From: Symsagittifera roscoffensis
Taxonomy: Eukaryota > Xenacoelomorpha > Acoela > Convolutidae
DNA length: 64,000 bases
Direction: 5' to 3'
Assembly: GCF_963678635.1 (NCBI RefSeq)
Contig: NW_026971415.1
Coordinates: 44,810 to 108,809, forward strand
In this document: positions 20,764 through 32,290 of the stretch, one piece after another
Layout of the letters: each line of letters opens with the position of its first letter
How positions within the stretch are numbered: position 1 is the stretch's first letter
Notes under the pieces: generated by a model
The model's database searches: none
The model's input: only the letters and a program-made list of their open reading frames with translations
What the model was told of the DNA's origin: nothing
Translations under genes and position numbers: made by a program

Positions 20764-21990
20764 TTGGATTGTCTTGGCGAGTTGTCCAAAGTGGCAGAAA
20801 AAGAACCTCAAGTTGCTTTAGTTATATTAACAAGATCACTGCAATGCGATTGGAATTTTGTCAAGAGAGTAGTCAAAGATACGTCGCAGTTGTTTGCTCC
20901 TCTCGAGAAGATGTTGGAGGGAAACTTTTTGCCAAGCTTACTCAGATCGTGTTTTGTATTCACTTCCTGTCAAAAGAGGGGGACTAGGTGTGCGAAATCC
21001 AATAGAAGGTGCCGAAATAGCCTTTTCCACTTCACGTGAAGCAACCGACTCTCTCGTGAGTTCGATCCTTCTCCAAGATGATTTCGATCAAACTCTACAC
21101 AAAACAAAGATGAGAGAAGCATGAAAAAACCACGAGGAGAAACAAAATGCTGTGGACAAAGATGAACTCGATGAAATGCTTGCAGTTTTACCAGCACATC
21201 AGAAACGAGCGATCGACAACAATTGTTCCTTGTGGCTAACTTCGCTGCCCTTGATGAATGATAATTTTGATTTGTCAGCCACAGAGTTCAGAGACGCTCC
21301 ATGTGTCAGGTACAGAAAACCACTCAAACGTTCTTTCTCGAGATGCGATGGATGTCAACAAGATTTTGACTTACAGCATGCACTTTCTTGCAAGAAGGGC
21401 GGGCTGGTAATACTACGACACAACGAAATACGAGACGCAGTGGGCGATCTTGCTTCAATTTTGTGGAAGGATGTGAAAAGAGAACCTGTCGTAAAAGAAC
21501 CAGATGTAGAAAATGGAACCCCGGCACTAAGTGCAGATCTTTCAGCTCATGGGGTTTGGGATAGACAGTCGGCTGCGTCGTTCGAAATCCGTGTTACAGA
21601 CACTGACGCTCCGTCTTACCAAAACCGCAATCCTATGAATGTACTGAAAACTGCAAAGATTGAGAAGAAAAATGAGTATGGACCAGCTTGTGAAGAAAAG
21701 CACATGTCTTTCACTCCACTTGTCACTTCAATAGAAGATATTTTGGCACCGGAGTTCACGTTTTTCCTCAAACGATTAGCAGATGGTCTGGCATCAAAAT
21801 GGTACCGCCCATAGAGTCATGTCATGTGCTGGGTGAGATGTAGAATTTCATTCGCTATACTAAGAGCAACCAACTTTTGCATCAGAGGCACAAGATCCAA
21901 ATGGCGATAACTGGGCGTTGAGGACGGTTACACAATTGGAATGGCATTCTAAATATTCACACGCTGTTAACTGGGGCTTTCATCGCGCAT
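20764..21990 (+). pseudogene. Non-LTR element: thumb, CCHC motif and restriction-like endonuclease
   Basis: After frame changes the thumb reads LPVKRGGLGVRNP. A Cys-x2-Cys-x7-His-x4-Cys motif (21344-21391) precedes the nuclease, as in R2-type proteins. The nuclease region includes RHNEIRDAVGDL, a candidate catalytic Asp in LSADLSAHGVWD and FEIRVTDTDA. The frame runs to TAG at 21812 and the coding signal continues past it (VMCWVRCRISFAILRATN) to about 21930. This domain would nick the target site. Not functional here. Confidence 0.75.
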
Positions 21991-22000
21991 AACTGACTCC

Positions 22001-24110
22001 TATGATATTAGAGTTTCGACACCATTTGCATATTATTTCGAAGAATATGAGATGTTTGCAGATAAAAACACAGGTTGACAACTGTGAACGAGCAACGAAA
22101 AACTTTTCCTTGCACCATTCGAAACCAATTTATTTTGATTTTAAGTTGAATTTTACATTTGAAAAAAAAATCGACTAATTGAAATGTTTTGTCTTGTTAG
22201 CATTTTAAAGTTTTCCTTGTTTAGTGCTTGTAAAAGTGTTGTTAGAGTAGTGCAAATTTAAGCAGATATTGAGCTTAGTTTTTTCAAAATTATGGTTTTC
22301 TACTGTTTTCAGACAATTTCAGAAAAAAAATTGAAAATTGACCTCAAAAAATTGAATAATATATGTTTTTGCAAGGTTGTGAAAACTTCAACTTAGTTAT
22401 ATACACATGCCTCAACCAAAATTTACTTCAGTATAGAAATTCAGAGTTGAAACAGCAACATACAATCATTAGGTTGAGCAAATCACTTGAAGATATTTAG
22501 CAAAACATTTATGGTATCAATTCTGCATCGAATCATTGAGCATTTTTTTTCATTAGTGGTTTTGAGATAATTAAACTACAATTTAACATATTAGTTTAAT
22601 CTTGAGAAAAAACCACACATATAAACTCTTAAAGATTTATTTTTATGTGTAATTTACTGAAACAATTGTTATCTTTTGATATATTAGGTATTTTGTTTCT
22701 CTTATTCAGATGTTTTGAGGATAATTTTTATGAAACAAACTCAACAACGACATCTTTGGAAGATGATACAGGGTTCAGAATTCACAAAATTTGCTTCAAG
22801 TTCTGCGTTTCATTATTTTGGATGAAAACCAAATAAAAATGATGTAGAAAGATTTTTAGAAAAAATACAATAGAGCTTGCCAAAAATTTCTGAAAAAACT
22901 GATACTTTAGCAGAACCAGATGTAAGACCTCTGAATTATATGAAATTTAACATGAAAAGAATCTAAAAGACACAAAGTAAAAGTTTTCTTCTGGTTAGCT
23001 TCAATTTTTTTCAAATTAGAAAAATTAGGTAGAATTATAGTTTTTTGCGCATTAAATTTCGATTATTAAATTACAGTTTTTCCCTTAATTTTTCTTTAAA
23101 GTTGATTTTTATGTAACGCGTTCCATATGTTTTTATGTAACGAAGTTTTAGATGTTGCAGACGTTAGGAATTAGGTTCCCTTGCGTATTTACGGAAGTTT
23201 TCAGATTATGACTAGAGCTGCTTTTAGTTTGTTCTAGAAACTCAACGTAAAAATACACCTTCTTGTTTTCAATTTTTAACATGTGCTTATGATTGCTTTC
23301 ACTAGCCCTGATTCCTTCTCACATAGAAGATTTTCGAGAACAAAACTTTCAACCAGATGTTTTTGAGAAAACTTTCGACCAGAATCAAAAACAAAAAGCA
23401 ATTTAATAATTATTTTGCAAGAAAAGTGATAGTTAATGATCTCAAATACTGTATTTTTGCTTAAACAGTTTACTGTAGAAACTGAACAAGGAACTCAAAG
23501 GAAAATATACACAAATTACATCGTAACAATCAGAGGATATCAGTTCTTATTTCATCTCTGCCAGGAAATTCTTCGTTCAGTTGATACTATTTTCCTCCTA
23601 AAATCTCCAGTTCTAACCAAAATTTCTTACAAAGTGAGTTCAATTGCGAAAACATGTATAAAGCAGAAAACAAGAATAACCTTAAGACAAGGAACATTTC
23701 TACAGAAAAATCATAAAAACTATGTTTTAAAAGCAACAGAGAGATAATCATCAGTTATGAAGAAAAATTTGTTGAATTTCATGTAATAGCCAAAACACTT
23801 TTTAAAAAAATTAACTCAATTTAGTCCATTTTAGTAGTAAATTGTTCAATTTTCATCATTGATCTGAAATTTGATATTATCAACATGAAAAAAATTTCTC
23901 AGAAGTTGTAATTTTTGTACAATTTGGGCTACTCATTGAGAAAAAACAGAGAAGGAGTTGAATCACGGAGTTTCAACTAGAAATTCAATGAATACTGCGC
24001 TTTTTGTTCATTTGAATTGAGATGCTTATTTAAATGACCCTGAAATGGACAAAAAACCAGTTAATTATCCAAATAAAAGGTTGAAAACGGAAAAATTTTG
24101 AATAGATTTG
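22001..24110. other. AT-rich region with two weak exon-like ORFs
   Basis: Two short frames follow acceptor-like sequences: 22711-22836 after TCTCTTATTCAG and 23471-23747 after GCTTAAACAG. Neither resembles a known family and neither has a clear partner exon. A direct repeat of TTTTATGTAACG lies near 23108 and 23131. Nothing else recognised. Confidence 0.3.
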
Positions 24111-24845
24111 ATTAATTTTTAATTTATTTTCTCGAAATTTAAAATTAACTTCACTATTTCAATTTTGATTCAGCTAATATGAGCTTTATATGTTCAGAGC
24201 AGACTTTATCGTATTTCTATATTTTGATAAAAAATTGAGGAAAAGTCCATAATTTTGTTCAAATGTTTGTATCATTGTCTTAATATGATGCCGATTAAAA
24301 TACAATTTGAGCTCAATTTTAAACTCTGTACCTAAAATTTTTGTTTTCAATTAGATTAGAAGCAACAATTGTTTAGCCAAAATTATGAGATTTTTGCAAT
24401 TTTCTTCCAAAAACTTGAAATGTTTGCAATTTTTTCCAAATACTTCAAATTTCTGCAATTGTTTTCCAAAAACTTTGTGTTTTTTTGAAGTTTCAGTGAG
24501 ATTGAAGGCCTTATGAGCTTTCACTTTGATATTCAGTACATTTATTATCTGCTTCTGAGCTCATTGGATTAAGTTTTATCATATTTTATTGTTTTGAGTG
24601 AAAATTGTGGAAAAATCCATATTTTTGCAAATTTATCCAAAAAAACTAAAATATTTGCAATGTTTTTACCGAAAACCTCAATTTTATCGAAGTTCCAGTA
24701 GGTTTCAGTATTGTTTGAAAAAAGAAGATTATCCAATTAACGAGTTATTAGGTCCAATTCTATCAAATCTTATTGTGTTTTGATGTTTTTTTTGAAAAGT
24801 TTTTGATGAAAAATCCAAGTTTTTGCCCATCTTACTATTGACTTA
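24110..24845. repeat. Diverged AT-rich repeats
   Basis: The phrase AAAATTGAGGAAAAGTCCATA and close variants recurs near 24231, 24597 and 24794. Short TTTGCAATTTTTTCCAAA units recur near 24396, 24426 and 24455. This looks like an old tandem or dispersed repeat. No gene seen. Confidence 0.4.
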
Positions 24846-24849
24846 CCGT

Positions 24850-25540
24850 GAACCAAGAAAGAAACACAATACTTCCATTACTGTAATACTCTCTAAGTAA
24901 TACTCACCAATTACATAACTTAGGCTGAGATTTTCGCGAAAAAACTAGGCAATTCAAAAATTCCACACAAAAACGAAAAAATCACGTTTTTCTTACCTTT
25001 TCTTACCATTACACTGAAACCTTACCATTCGCTATCTTAATGAGTTCTTAATTCCCTACACGGAATCCTTAAATGAAAACAATGCCCTATCATATAACAT
25101 GGTGAGATTGGGCGCCTAAATTTTTTCCTGAAACTTACCATCTGAAACCTTACCATCTTAATTAGGAAATTTATTCCCTATCTTAATACATAGAAAAAAG
25201 ATTCTCAATCTTATTGATTTTTAATTCCCTACAATGAATTTCTATTCTACAGGGAAATTTATACACTATACATGGGAAATTCGGGCGCCGAAAAAAACTT
25301 ACCCTCTGAAACTTACCATCTGAAACTTACAATCTGAAACCTGCTATCTTAATACATTGGGAAACCTATTCCCCATCTTAATACATTGGGAATTCTATAG
25401 CCTATGTTAATACATCGGCTGCTGACCGGATGCTCTCTAGCCTATGTTAATACATGACGGCCAGCACCCCCCCCCCCCCATCACCCCCCCCCCCCCCGTT
25501 TTGAACTGCTCCAACATATACTGCTCTTATCATCAATACT
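24850..25540. repeat. Flanking direct repeat, left copy
   Basis: Built from short phrases: GAAACTTACCATCTG, CTATCTTAATACATTGGGAA, and a closing block GCTGACCGGATGCTC...TAGCCTATGTTAATACATG followed by C-runs and TGAACTGC. The same blocks in the same order occur at 27660-28045. The two copies bracket the Polinton remnants. Two C-runs (25467-25479 and about 25484-25497) lie inside. Confidence 0.7.
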
Positions 25541-25544
25541 TGCA

Positions 25545-26091
25545 ATGGAATCTGGAAAGGGAACCTGCTCATTACAATTACATGGAAATTATAGCAAGAA
25601 CTTTTATCATTCCATCTCGTCAAATCAATTTAATCAGGAGAAAGTTTTCCATAAAGCACCAATCAGAAGAGTAGCTGTTGCAACGAACACAAATTCAGCT
25701 GTTGCGGGATCTTTTTATGAAAATCCTTCCAATTATCAACAATTTCATTTGAGAGAGCTTAGAATTATTCCTGCCGGAAGAGAAATTATTTCATTCGATA
25801 CAACTTCTCCTTGTCGCCCCTCTGTTACAACAATGAAAGCAATGCAGTTTAACGAAGATTCTTAAGCTCTTCCTTTGGAAGGTTTTCAAAATCACTATAA
25901 TCTAGTTTTCGACTTGACTTCACTAGAGGATGCAGCTCAACAGTTGCATTATCCAGAATTTAGTGGAGAAAACTTGAGATTAGAAATCTTTTTCCAATTT
26001 CCCAAGAGCAGGTAACGGAATTGATAGTCTTGGGAGATAGACTGTCAAACATTCAAATCGTCAAATTCGAAACAGTCGCTAAAAATGTTTA
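25545..26091 (+). pseudogene. Polinton/Maverick minor-capsid-like protein (remnant)
   Basis: Open from 25545 to a TAA at 25863 and then onward in frame to about 26013, with a frameshift before a final 26-codon stretch ending at TAA 26089. The order of blocks (IRRVAVAT, ENPSNYQQFHLRELRI, then LPLEGFQNHYNLVFDLT, LRLEIFF, and a closing ...LIVLGDRL) resembles the conserved, penton-like minor capsid protein of Polintons. In intact elements this forms the vertex of a virus-like capsid. One stop and one frameshift make this copy unable to yield the full protein. The assignment rests on motif order recalled from the family, not a search. Confidence 0.6.
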
Positions 26092-26411
26092 ATTTTTTTG
26101 AATTTTCAGGTTCCTCTAAAATTATTGTAATTTTTCTATTGGACTTTCCAACGTTTTTGCCTCTGTTCTATGTATTTATTTTTTCTTCAGAGCTAAAACT
26201 CGAGAAAAATATAGAATGAATGCTGTTTAATTGAAAACCCGAGACATTTATTCCACCTAGACTATAAAACAGATTTTAATAAAGTTCGCCCACAACATAA
26301 GGCTTGAGTATGGGATTTTGTTGATTCATTTCCTAAATGCGTGAAAATCATTATTAATTCTTTTCTTTATCCCAAAGTACACTAGCAAACTATCAGTTTC
26401 TTCGTTTTCAG

Positions 26412-26766
26412 ATGTAAATCAGCTTACAATTGCAAAGATGGATAATATTTCACTTCTCCAAATTATTGAATGAATTCCTGAGCTCAGGTTCAAGTACATG
26501 GGATCATACCCTTGTGATACAGTTTCTCAACTAACTAAATACTCTTTCGCAATTATTAACTCAGCTCCAAGAAATGATAGAGGAGAACACTGGATCATGA
26601 TTGCTCGACTGGATAAAAGTTACTACTTTGCTGATTCTTTTGGTAGAAAGAGATCAACTTACCTATTTTGGCAAAAAAAATAACCACGAATGGTTTCTCG
26701 AAAGGTACAAAAGCTGATATTTTGTGTGCATTTTGTGCAATTTTTTCAGCATTTATTTTTTTTTAA
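26412..26766 (+). pseudogene. Polinton adenovirus-type cysteine protease (remnant)
   Basis: After an acceptor-like TTCGTTTTCAG, one frame runs to 26684 with a TGA near 26471. It contains GEHWI (catalytic His), then FADSFG (the acidic partner position), as in adenovirus-type maturation proteases of Polintons. The usual Cys region (ILCAFCAIF) is readable only in the next frame, after an A8 run at about 26672-26680. All three catalytic positions can therefore be seen, but a frameshift at the A-run separates them. A further exon-like stretch (26889-26990) follows a TTTTTTAG acceptor. Confidence 0.6.
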
Positions 26767-27535
26767 TTCTTCTAGAAGAATTTGAATCATGTTCATGGTG
26801 TATTTTTTTTAAATTAAATTTTCATTTATAAGTGTAATTTTTGCAAGATTTTGTAAATATTATGAAACTATATCTTTTTTAGTGTAAACTTTTACCGGGG
26901 TAGAGCAATTGACAAATTTGGATGATAACTTTTTAAAATTTTTCGAAAGATTAAGACAAAGTGATTAGAAAGAACTGAAATTAATTGTAGCAAGAAATAT
27001 TACAGAATAAACAAACATGTTGAGGTAAAAATGCGAACTAGATAAAAAAATCTGATTGGTTGAAACCTAGTAATTTTTGCATATTTTCATCTTTGTTCCA
27101 ATGAACATTTCGATTTCATTGTTCCAATGAAAATTTCAAATTTCTATCATATTGCAATTTTTTATGAAAATTTATAATTTTAATCTCTCAAGAAAAAAAT
27201 TCACGCTTCAATAACTCTGTGGGCAACTGTTAATATGCATCTGTCATATGATCGTGGGAAAATTTTGAGAGAAAAAAAGATAAAATAAGTCATAAAATTA
27301 AGAAGTATAATGGGGCTGTCATCCATTCTCCAGATTACTTGGGGAATAAAAGATTAAGTGGGATACAAAAGTAATCAACCATGAGCAGCTGACAAGATTA
27401 ATCAACCTTTCAAAGATAATGCCCTCTTGTCTATTTTCCCCAGATAACCTGAGGGAATTTATTAAGATAAAATAAGTATTTAATGGCTTTTTTGAAAAAA
27501 ATCATTCTGTGATCTATATTAATTTATGAACATAT
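26767..27535. other. AT-rich stretch after the protease remnant
   Basis: Holds a short coding-like stretch near 26900-26990 with two stops (NFLKFFERLRQSD), possibly the C-terminal exon of the protease remnant. Otherwise nothing recognised. One inverted CCAAT box (CTGATTGGTTGAAA) lies near 27053. Confidence 0.3.
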
Positions 27536-27539
27536 ACTC

Positions 27540-28050
27540 TAAATCGAAACTTAAGTTTGTCGAAACTTACCATCTCAAACCTACAAAAAAAACTTTTTTT
27601 TGATTTTTTTTTCAAGATAAATAGGTTTTTTCAAGATGAAAATGTATTTGCAAGTAAAAACTTAAAAAACTTTGGAAACATTTTCCGAAACTTACCACTC
27701 GAAACTTACCAAAGCAAAGTTTTGTAAGACAAGATAGTTCTTAGATATCACAAATCGTAAATGTTAGCCAAGAAACCCAAGTATTGGCAAAATCGAGCTC
27801 CAAAAACTCGGGCGCCGAATTTTTTTTTGAAATTTACCATCTTACCATCTGAAACCTTACCATTCCCTAACTTAATACATTAGGAAGACTTTTCCCTATC
27901 TTAATACATCGGGAAATCTATAGCCTATCATAATTCATAGAGTGCTGACCGGATGCTCAATAGCCTATGTTAATACATGGGAGTCAGCACCAAACCCCCC
28001 CTCCCCCGGGCTGAACTGCCTTGATATATACTACTAGTGTCATCGATAGG
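27540..28050. repeat. Flanking direct repeat, right copy
   Basis: Repeats the blocks of 24850-25540 in the same orientation: GGGCGCCGAAT, ACCATCTGAAACC, TTAATACATTAGGAAGA, GCTGACCGGATGCTCAATAGCC, AGTCAGCACC with C-runs, and TGAACTGCCTTGATATATACT. It may be the element end, or a dispersed repeat into which the Polinton fragment was inserted. Confidence 0.65.
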
Positions 28051-28104
28051 TTTCTGCAAACTGTTGGTTAAAATTTTTGAGAAAAGTAATTTTTGATTTT
28101 TTTC

Positions 28105-28310
28105 CCGGGTCGAAATCCCGCTCAAAAACCGCGCAAGATTTGAACGGTTTGATTGGTTATCCAGCAAGATTTGAGCGATTTGAGCGGTTTGGGCGTTTTT
28201 TTTGGAAAAACAGCTCAAATCATGCTGTAAAAACCGTTCAAAAGCCGCTCATTTCTTGCGGTGGTTTTTGAACGGTATTAACGCAAAGTTTGAGCGGTTT
28301 AATATAAAAA
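28105..28310. repeat. Cluster of TTGARCGGTTT motifs in both orientations
   Basis: The motif TTTGAACGGTTT/TTTGAGCGGTTT or its complement (AAACCGTTCAAA, GCTCAAAAACCGCGC) occurs about eight times in 200 bp, in both orientations, giving partial inverted repeats. It is probably a small foldback element. No ORF of interest. Confidence 0.5.
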
Positions 28311-30019
28311 GAGCAATCAAAACCATCGAAAGGCCCGGAATAGGCAGGGTGAAGCTCAGAAGCAATTGAAGTTCTTTCTATAACTAGGAAAAAGGGGCGT
28401 GGGTGGGGGGTGTTGGGTTTCATGAGTGTGTTAATGGGGGGGGGGGGGGGCAAAGGGACATACTTTGGGAGTGGGGGTTGAAACGAGCATAGGGAGAGAG
28501 GTTAACGGAATAGTTTGGCAACTCGAGAAAACTTAGGTTTAGAAATCGAGTAGAACGCACACTCGCTTTGCAATTTCCGCTTTACTCGTAAGGGACAATC
28601 AAAAATTCTTGCAATTTTTTGCAAATTGTGAAACGAAAGCAAAAAGTGGAAAACGAAATGCTTTTTCATTTGATTTTAAATGGAACACGATTAATTTCAA
28701 ATTCGATGGAAGTAATCGACTATAATCAATTTGTTACTCCATTTTGTTGTCTGAGTGCAACATGCGAATCATAATTATATTGATAATAGTTTAAACCCCT
28801 AGAGTTCATGAAAATTGATTTCTTTTCCTTTTTTATATATGCGGGTATTTCAGTTGCATAGCGCATTTTTGTTCCTCTTTACGTGCATGTCTGACTTATT
28901 TAGTTTTTGATTTTTTTCTCCAATCATACAACTTTATGACTTCTTTCTTTTTCGTCGTTCTGCTCCTTGAATTGCCCCGGGTTGACCACTTCACAAAAAG
29001 TTCCGTATATTAGAAATCCAGTATGATTGTAAGAAATTGTTCTAAGAACAATATGACTGAGTTACTCTTCCGTAATTATGGATTGAAAATTTTCATTAAA
29101 CCTCCTAATTATTCTTAATGAGCAGTTCAAGATTATTTTGAAGAAAATAAAAATTGTCTTTGACGATTTTTGAATATATTGCTGCAGAATTGTTGTAAGT
29201 GGTGTTCAGATATACAGTGACAACATATCGCTCTGCGAAATTTTGTATAAAAACTATGAAAAAAATGTCAAAAGCCTGAGGTTGACCCGACAGCTAGAAT
29301 TGAATCAAAGCACGATGCTTTTTTCCATAACAACCACAACTTTAAACAACTTGTAATAGTTTCATTGATACGTTATGTTAACACAACGAAAAAAGACAGT
29401 CAGAAGTCGCAGAGAACAATCAAAACACCTTTAATAGGTTGTATCAAAAAAACTGCCGCTAAAGTTTATTTCTTAACATTAATTTTGCTAGCGAGTTGGC
29501 AGAGAACTGGGGCGCCAAAATAGTTCTTGGATCTTTTACCCATCATATAATTTTGTTAGTCTTCGTAGTTAATTTGATTGGTTGCTGATTTTGGTACATT
29601 AATTCAGTTTCAGTATAACCTAATTGAAAAAAAATCAGGAGCCAAAGTATTACTTAATTGACAAAAAAGCAGATTGTCAGCTTCCGGTTTGACCATCCTA
29701 AAACAAAATTCCTCAGTTAAAATTTTTTATACGAGTTGTAGGAAGATTCCGTTCTTATAATTTTCTGACGAGAAAAGCTTGAACAAATCTGCGCTACAGA
29801 TAAAATAACGTAACCGATGAAAATCAATTTCGGGAGTTTTTGATTTTTATTTGTTTTAGTTTTTCTGCATATAAAAATTTTTAGATAGTGGCCATAACAA
29901 AGGCATTCCGAACAACATATTTTCACAGATCTCCTAATTATACCTAGTACCTAGTAAGTGATCCCGGGAACTTTTTGGAGTTATACACAAATCAGTTTTG
30001 ACTACAGGCTACAAATCAT
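28311..30019. other. Region without recognised gene
   Basis: Contains a 15-G run at 28436-28450 in a G-rich patch (28380-28500). The rest is AT-rich with short chance ORFs. An inverted CCAAT box (TTTGATTGGTTGCTG) is near 29574. Nothing else recognised. Confidence 0.4.
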
Positions 30020-30024
30020 CTCAC

Positions 30025-30341
30025 TGACATTTGCCGAGAAATAACGAGTCAAAACTTAGTTGTTCAGTAGAAGTAAATTGATAGATTAGTTGTTTAGTTA
30101 GTTGCAAAAGTTAGTGTTAAATACTTAGTTCCAATTTAAAATATATTAGTCAATTTTTTACCACGAGAATCTAGAGATTGAGGAAGATATAAATAGACAT
30201 CTAACAAACGGTGTAAAACAAAACAACAGAGTGACCACGCACAGCGTGGCACTCGTTATAGGCCATATCTGTGACCTTGAATAAGCAATGATAATAATCT
30301 GCAACATGGCTGCAAAAGGACATGTTGTTTGCGAGGTACCG
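30025..30341 (-). repeat. G2 3' LTR, outer piece
   Basis: Matches 37054 to about 37370 of the 5' LTR, beginning TGACATTTGCCGAG. It breaks off at GCGAGGTACC, then jumps to internal sequence. It contains a short inverted repeat CCACGCACAGCGTGG also present in the other LTR pieces. Confidence 0.85.
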
Positions 30342-30719
30342 GAGGACGCGTGCTTGGTCGTCTAACGTTCGGATATTTCAATGGAAATTTTCGACAAATG
30401 TGAGGAGGTCAGTTTGTTCCGCCGTCGAGCTTAGTATTGTCTGACAGTCGATAGAATGAGTTAAAGTAGAATGTAGACCGTTTTCAGTGAGTATTTGGAT
30501 AATATCAGGTGGTACAATCGGGTCCGGTAGATTCATGATCGATTTTAATATACGAGAAGAAAATGTTGATTTAGAGAGAAAAGATGTTTGACTGTTTCGG
30601 AAAAATTCAGGTCGGAGACAAAAATTTCGAGTGAGAGAAACTGGTCTACGATTTTCAATTAGCATACTCGTTTCTGATTGGCTAACATTCTTTGAGCATA
30701 ACTCGACGCCCTCTATCGG
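30342..30719 (-). repeat. Copy of G2 internal segment lodged inside the 3' LTR
   Basis: Near-identical to 33383-33762, which is part of the spacer between RNase H and integrase. It carries the minus-strand reading beginning MNLPDPIVPPD. Junctions share a few bases with the LTR (CCGG/TCGG on one side, AGATTGAGG on the other). Confidence 0.85.
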
Positions 30720-30904
30720 AAGATTGAGGAAGATATAAATAGACATCTAACAAACGATGTAAAACAAAACAACAGAGTGACCACGCACAGCGTGGCACTC
30801 GTTATAGGCCATATCTGTGACCTTGAAAAAGCAATGATAATAATCTGCAGCATGGCTGCAAAAGGACATGTTGTGAGCGAGGTACCGAAGGTCGCCTCAT
30901 GACA
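30720..30904 (-). repeat. G2 3' LTR, inner piece
   Basis: Matches about 37202-37385 of the 5' LTR and ends in CGCCTCATGACA, the correct LTR boundary next to the internal region. With the outer piece it covers the whole LTR, with about 170 bp present twice. Confidence 0.85.
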
Positions 30905-31158
30905 TTCCTCTCGGGAGGAACAATTCTTGGAAATCAGTCGAAAATTTTGTAAAAGAAAAATAAACTGCAACCAGGTGAGCATAAGATTGATAGCACCCAT
31001 ATCGCTCACAAATGCAAGGTGGCAAATAATGTCAAACAAAATATATAGCAAAGAAAGTTTTATAGATTTTTGTAGCGTTTGATATGCAAATACTAGTCAA
31101 TCGCCTCTAGAGTTTTGTTGATTTTGGCAGAAGAGGAAGAGGACACCTCCATGAAGTG

Positions 31159-32290
31159 TTACTGAGGTCGGTCACGAATAAGGGGTTTCCTTGACGAAGG
31201 CGAGAACGGCAAGACGTTTCCAGAGGGTAAATCTTGAACCTCCTTCTCCTCTACTTGTTTGACAGAGTGACGTAAAGGGTCGCCAAAGAACTTCGTTGGC
31301 ATCTTACTACGCAAGGAGGCCCTGAACGCCTCCGAATCGTCCGCGACTGGCTGAGCTGAGCGGGAAGGGTTAACGAAGAATACCAAGAGTGCGGTTCTGA
31401 AAGCGCGTTTTGTGAGGGTAAAGCGAAGCCGTCCGGAGACAATTTCCGATGGAAATTCAGTCCGAGGATCTGCTAGGCCAGAACTAGTAAGCTGGGTTGC
31501 CGGTGGCGAGAGAGTAGCACTATCGATGTTAGGCTGCTGGGAAGTAATTATAGAATTAGCAAACGTAACAGGCGGCAAATCATCCTGTAATTTGGGTCAT
31601 TTCTCCACTGGGGTAGATTCCCCAACCACTTACTATGGTTGGAACCCGACGAGCCCTCGCTAGACGAATCAGCAGTAAAGTCCGCCACCATCGGGTAAGA
31701 CACATTGGGGTCGTCTGGCCGTTTCTCCAACATCGTTGCTTGAGAGCGAGTAGCTGACCTTTTGCCCGCACTGCGAGAGGTCAATCCTGAGGCTTGAACA
31801 CGACCACCTAAAGTGTTTTGGCCAACTGAAATGTTATAACGAAATTTAGGCTCAAGGCAATCATGGTTCTTAAGATAAATTTTCCCTTTGTCAGTAACAT
31901 ATGAGTGAGCGGTAATCTGAGTAATCTTGAATTTAGCAGTCTTATAAAGAGGTTTTCCAGACTGACGATCTATAACTTACCTAAAGACTCTAACGCGACT
32001 AGGATCGAATAAAAGAAGGTTTTCCAATTTACTTGTTTTAGTCGGACGACGAGGTTGCAGAGCTGGTAACCTACGGGAACTATTCTGCGTGTTACGAGTA
32101 AGACCCGTCTTTAGAGAATGGGCAAGGTTCGAATGACGACTTGTCAATTCTTTCAGGACCCGCTTTCCCCCATCCGGCGGGAGGTTCTTTTATACTGCAT
32201 CCATGTTTACTGGCCGTCCGAGCGAGTTCAGTCAGTGCATTGTAAGGCTCACTCTCAGCCACATTATCCTCCAGGGAAAACATCGGCCTG
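31159..32290 (-). pseudogene. G2 Pol C-terminal tail
   Basis: Several minus-strand open pieces (32283-32092, 31784-31548, 31578-31159) encode the region after integrase. The last contains TKFFGDPLRHSVKQV, corresponding to KRFGDPVKHSIKEV in G1. Frames alternate. The tail ends about 250 bp before the 3' LTR. Confidence 0.6.

Larger units (their letters stand above)
18900..22000 (+). mobile_element. Non-LTR retrotransposon with restriction-like endonuclease (decayed)
   Basis: One long coding region holds a reverse transcriptase followed by a Cys/His motif and a PD-(D/E)XK-type endonuclease, the order seen in R2-like, endonuclease-C-terminal non-LTR elements. No upstream APE nuclease is visible. 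The 3' end and any poly-A tail are not clear. Breaks: TAA 19821, frameshift near 20268, TAG 20498, frameshifts near 20745 and 20960, TGA 21122, TAG 21812 and a TAA near 21910. Exact clade is uncertain; the RPDGIGE and DASNPFN wording points to a group common in invertebrate genomes. Confidence 0.8.

Noticed and set aside
18900-21990. A variant genetic code reassigning stop codons
   Set aside because: All three stop codons interrupt the frames and frameshifts are just as common, while neighbouring intact ORFs end normally. Simple decay explains it.
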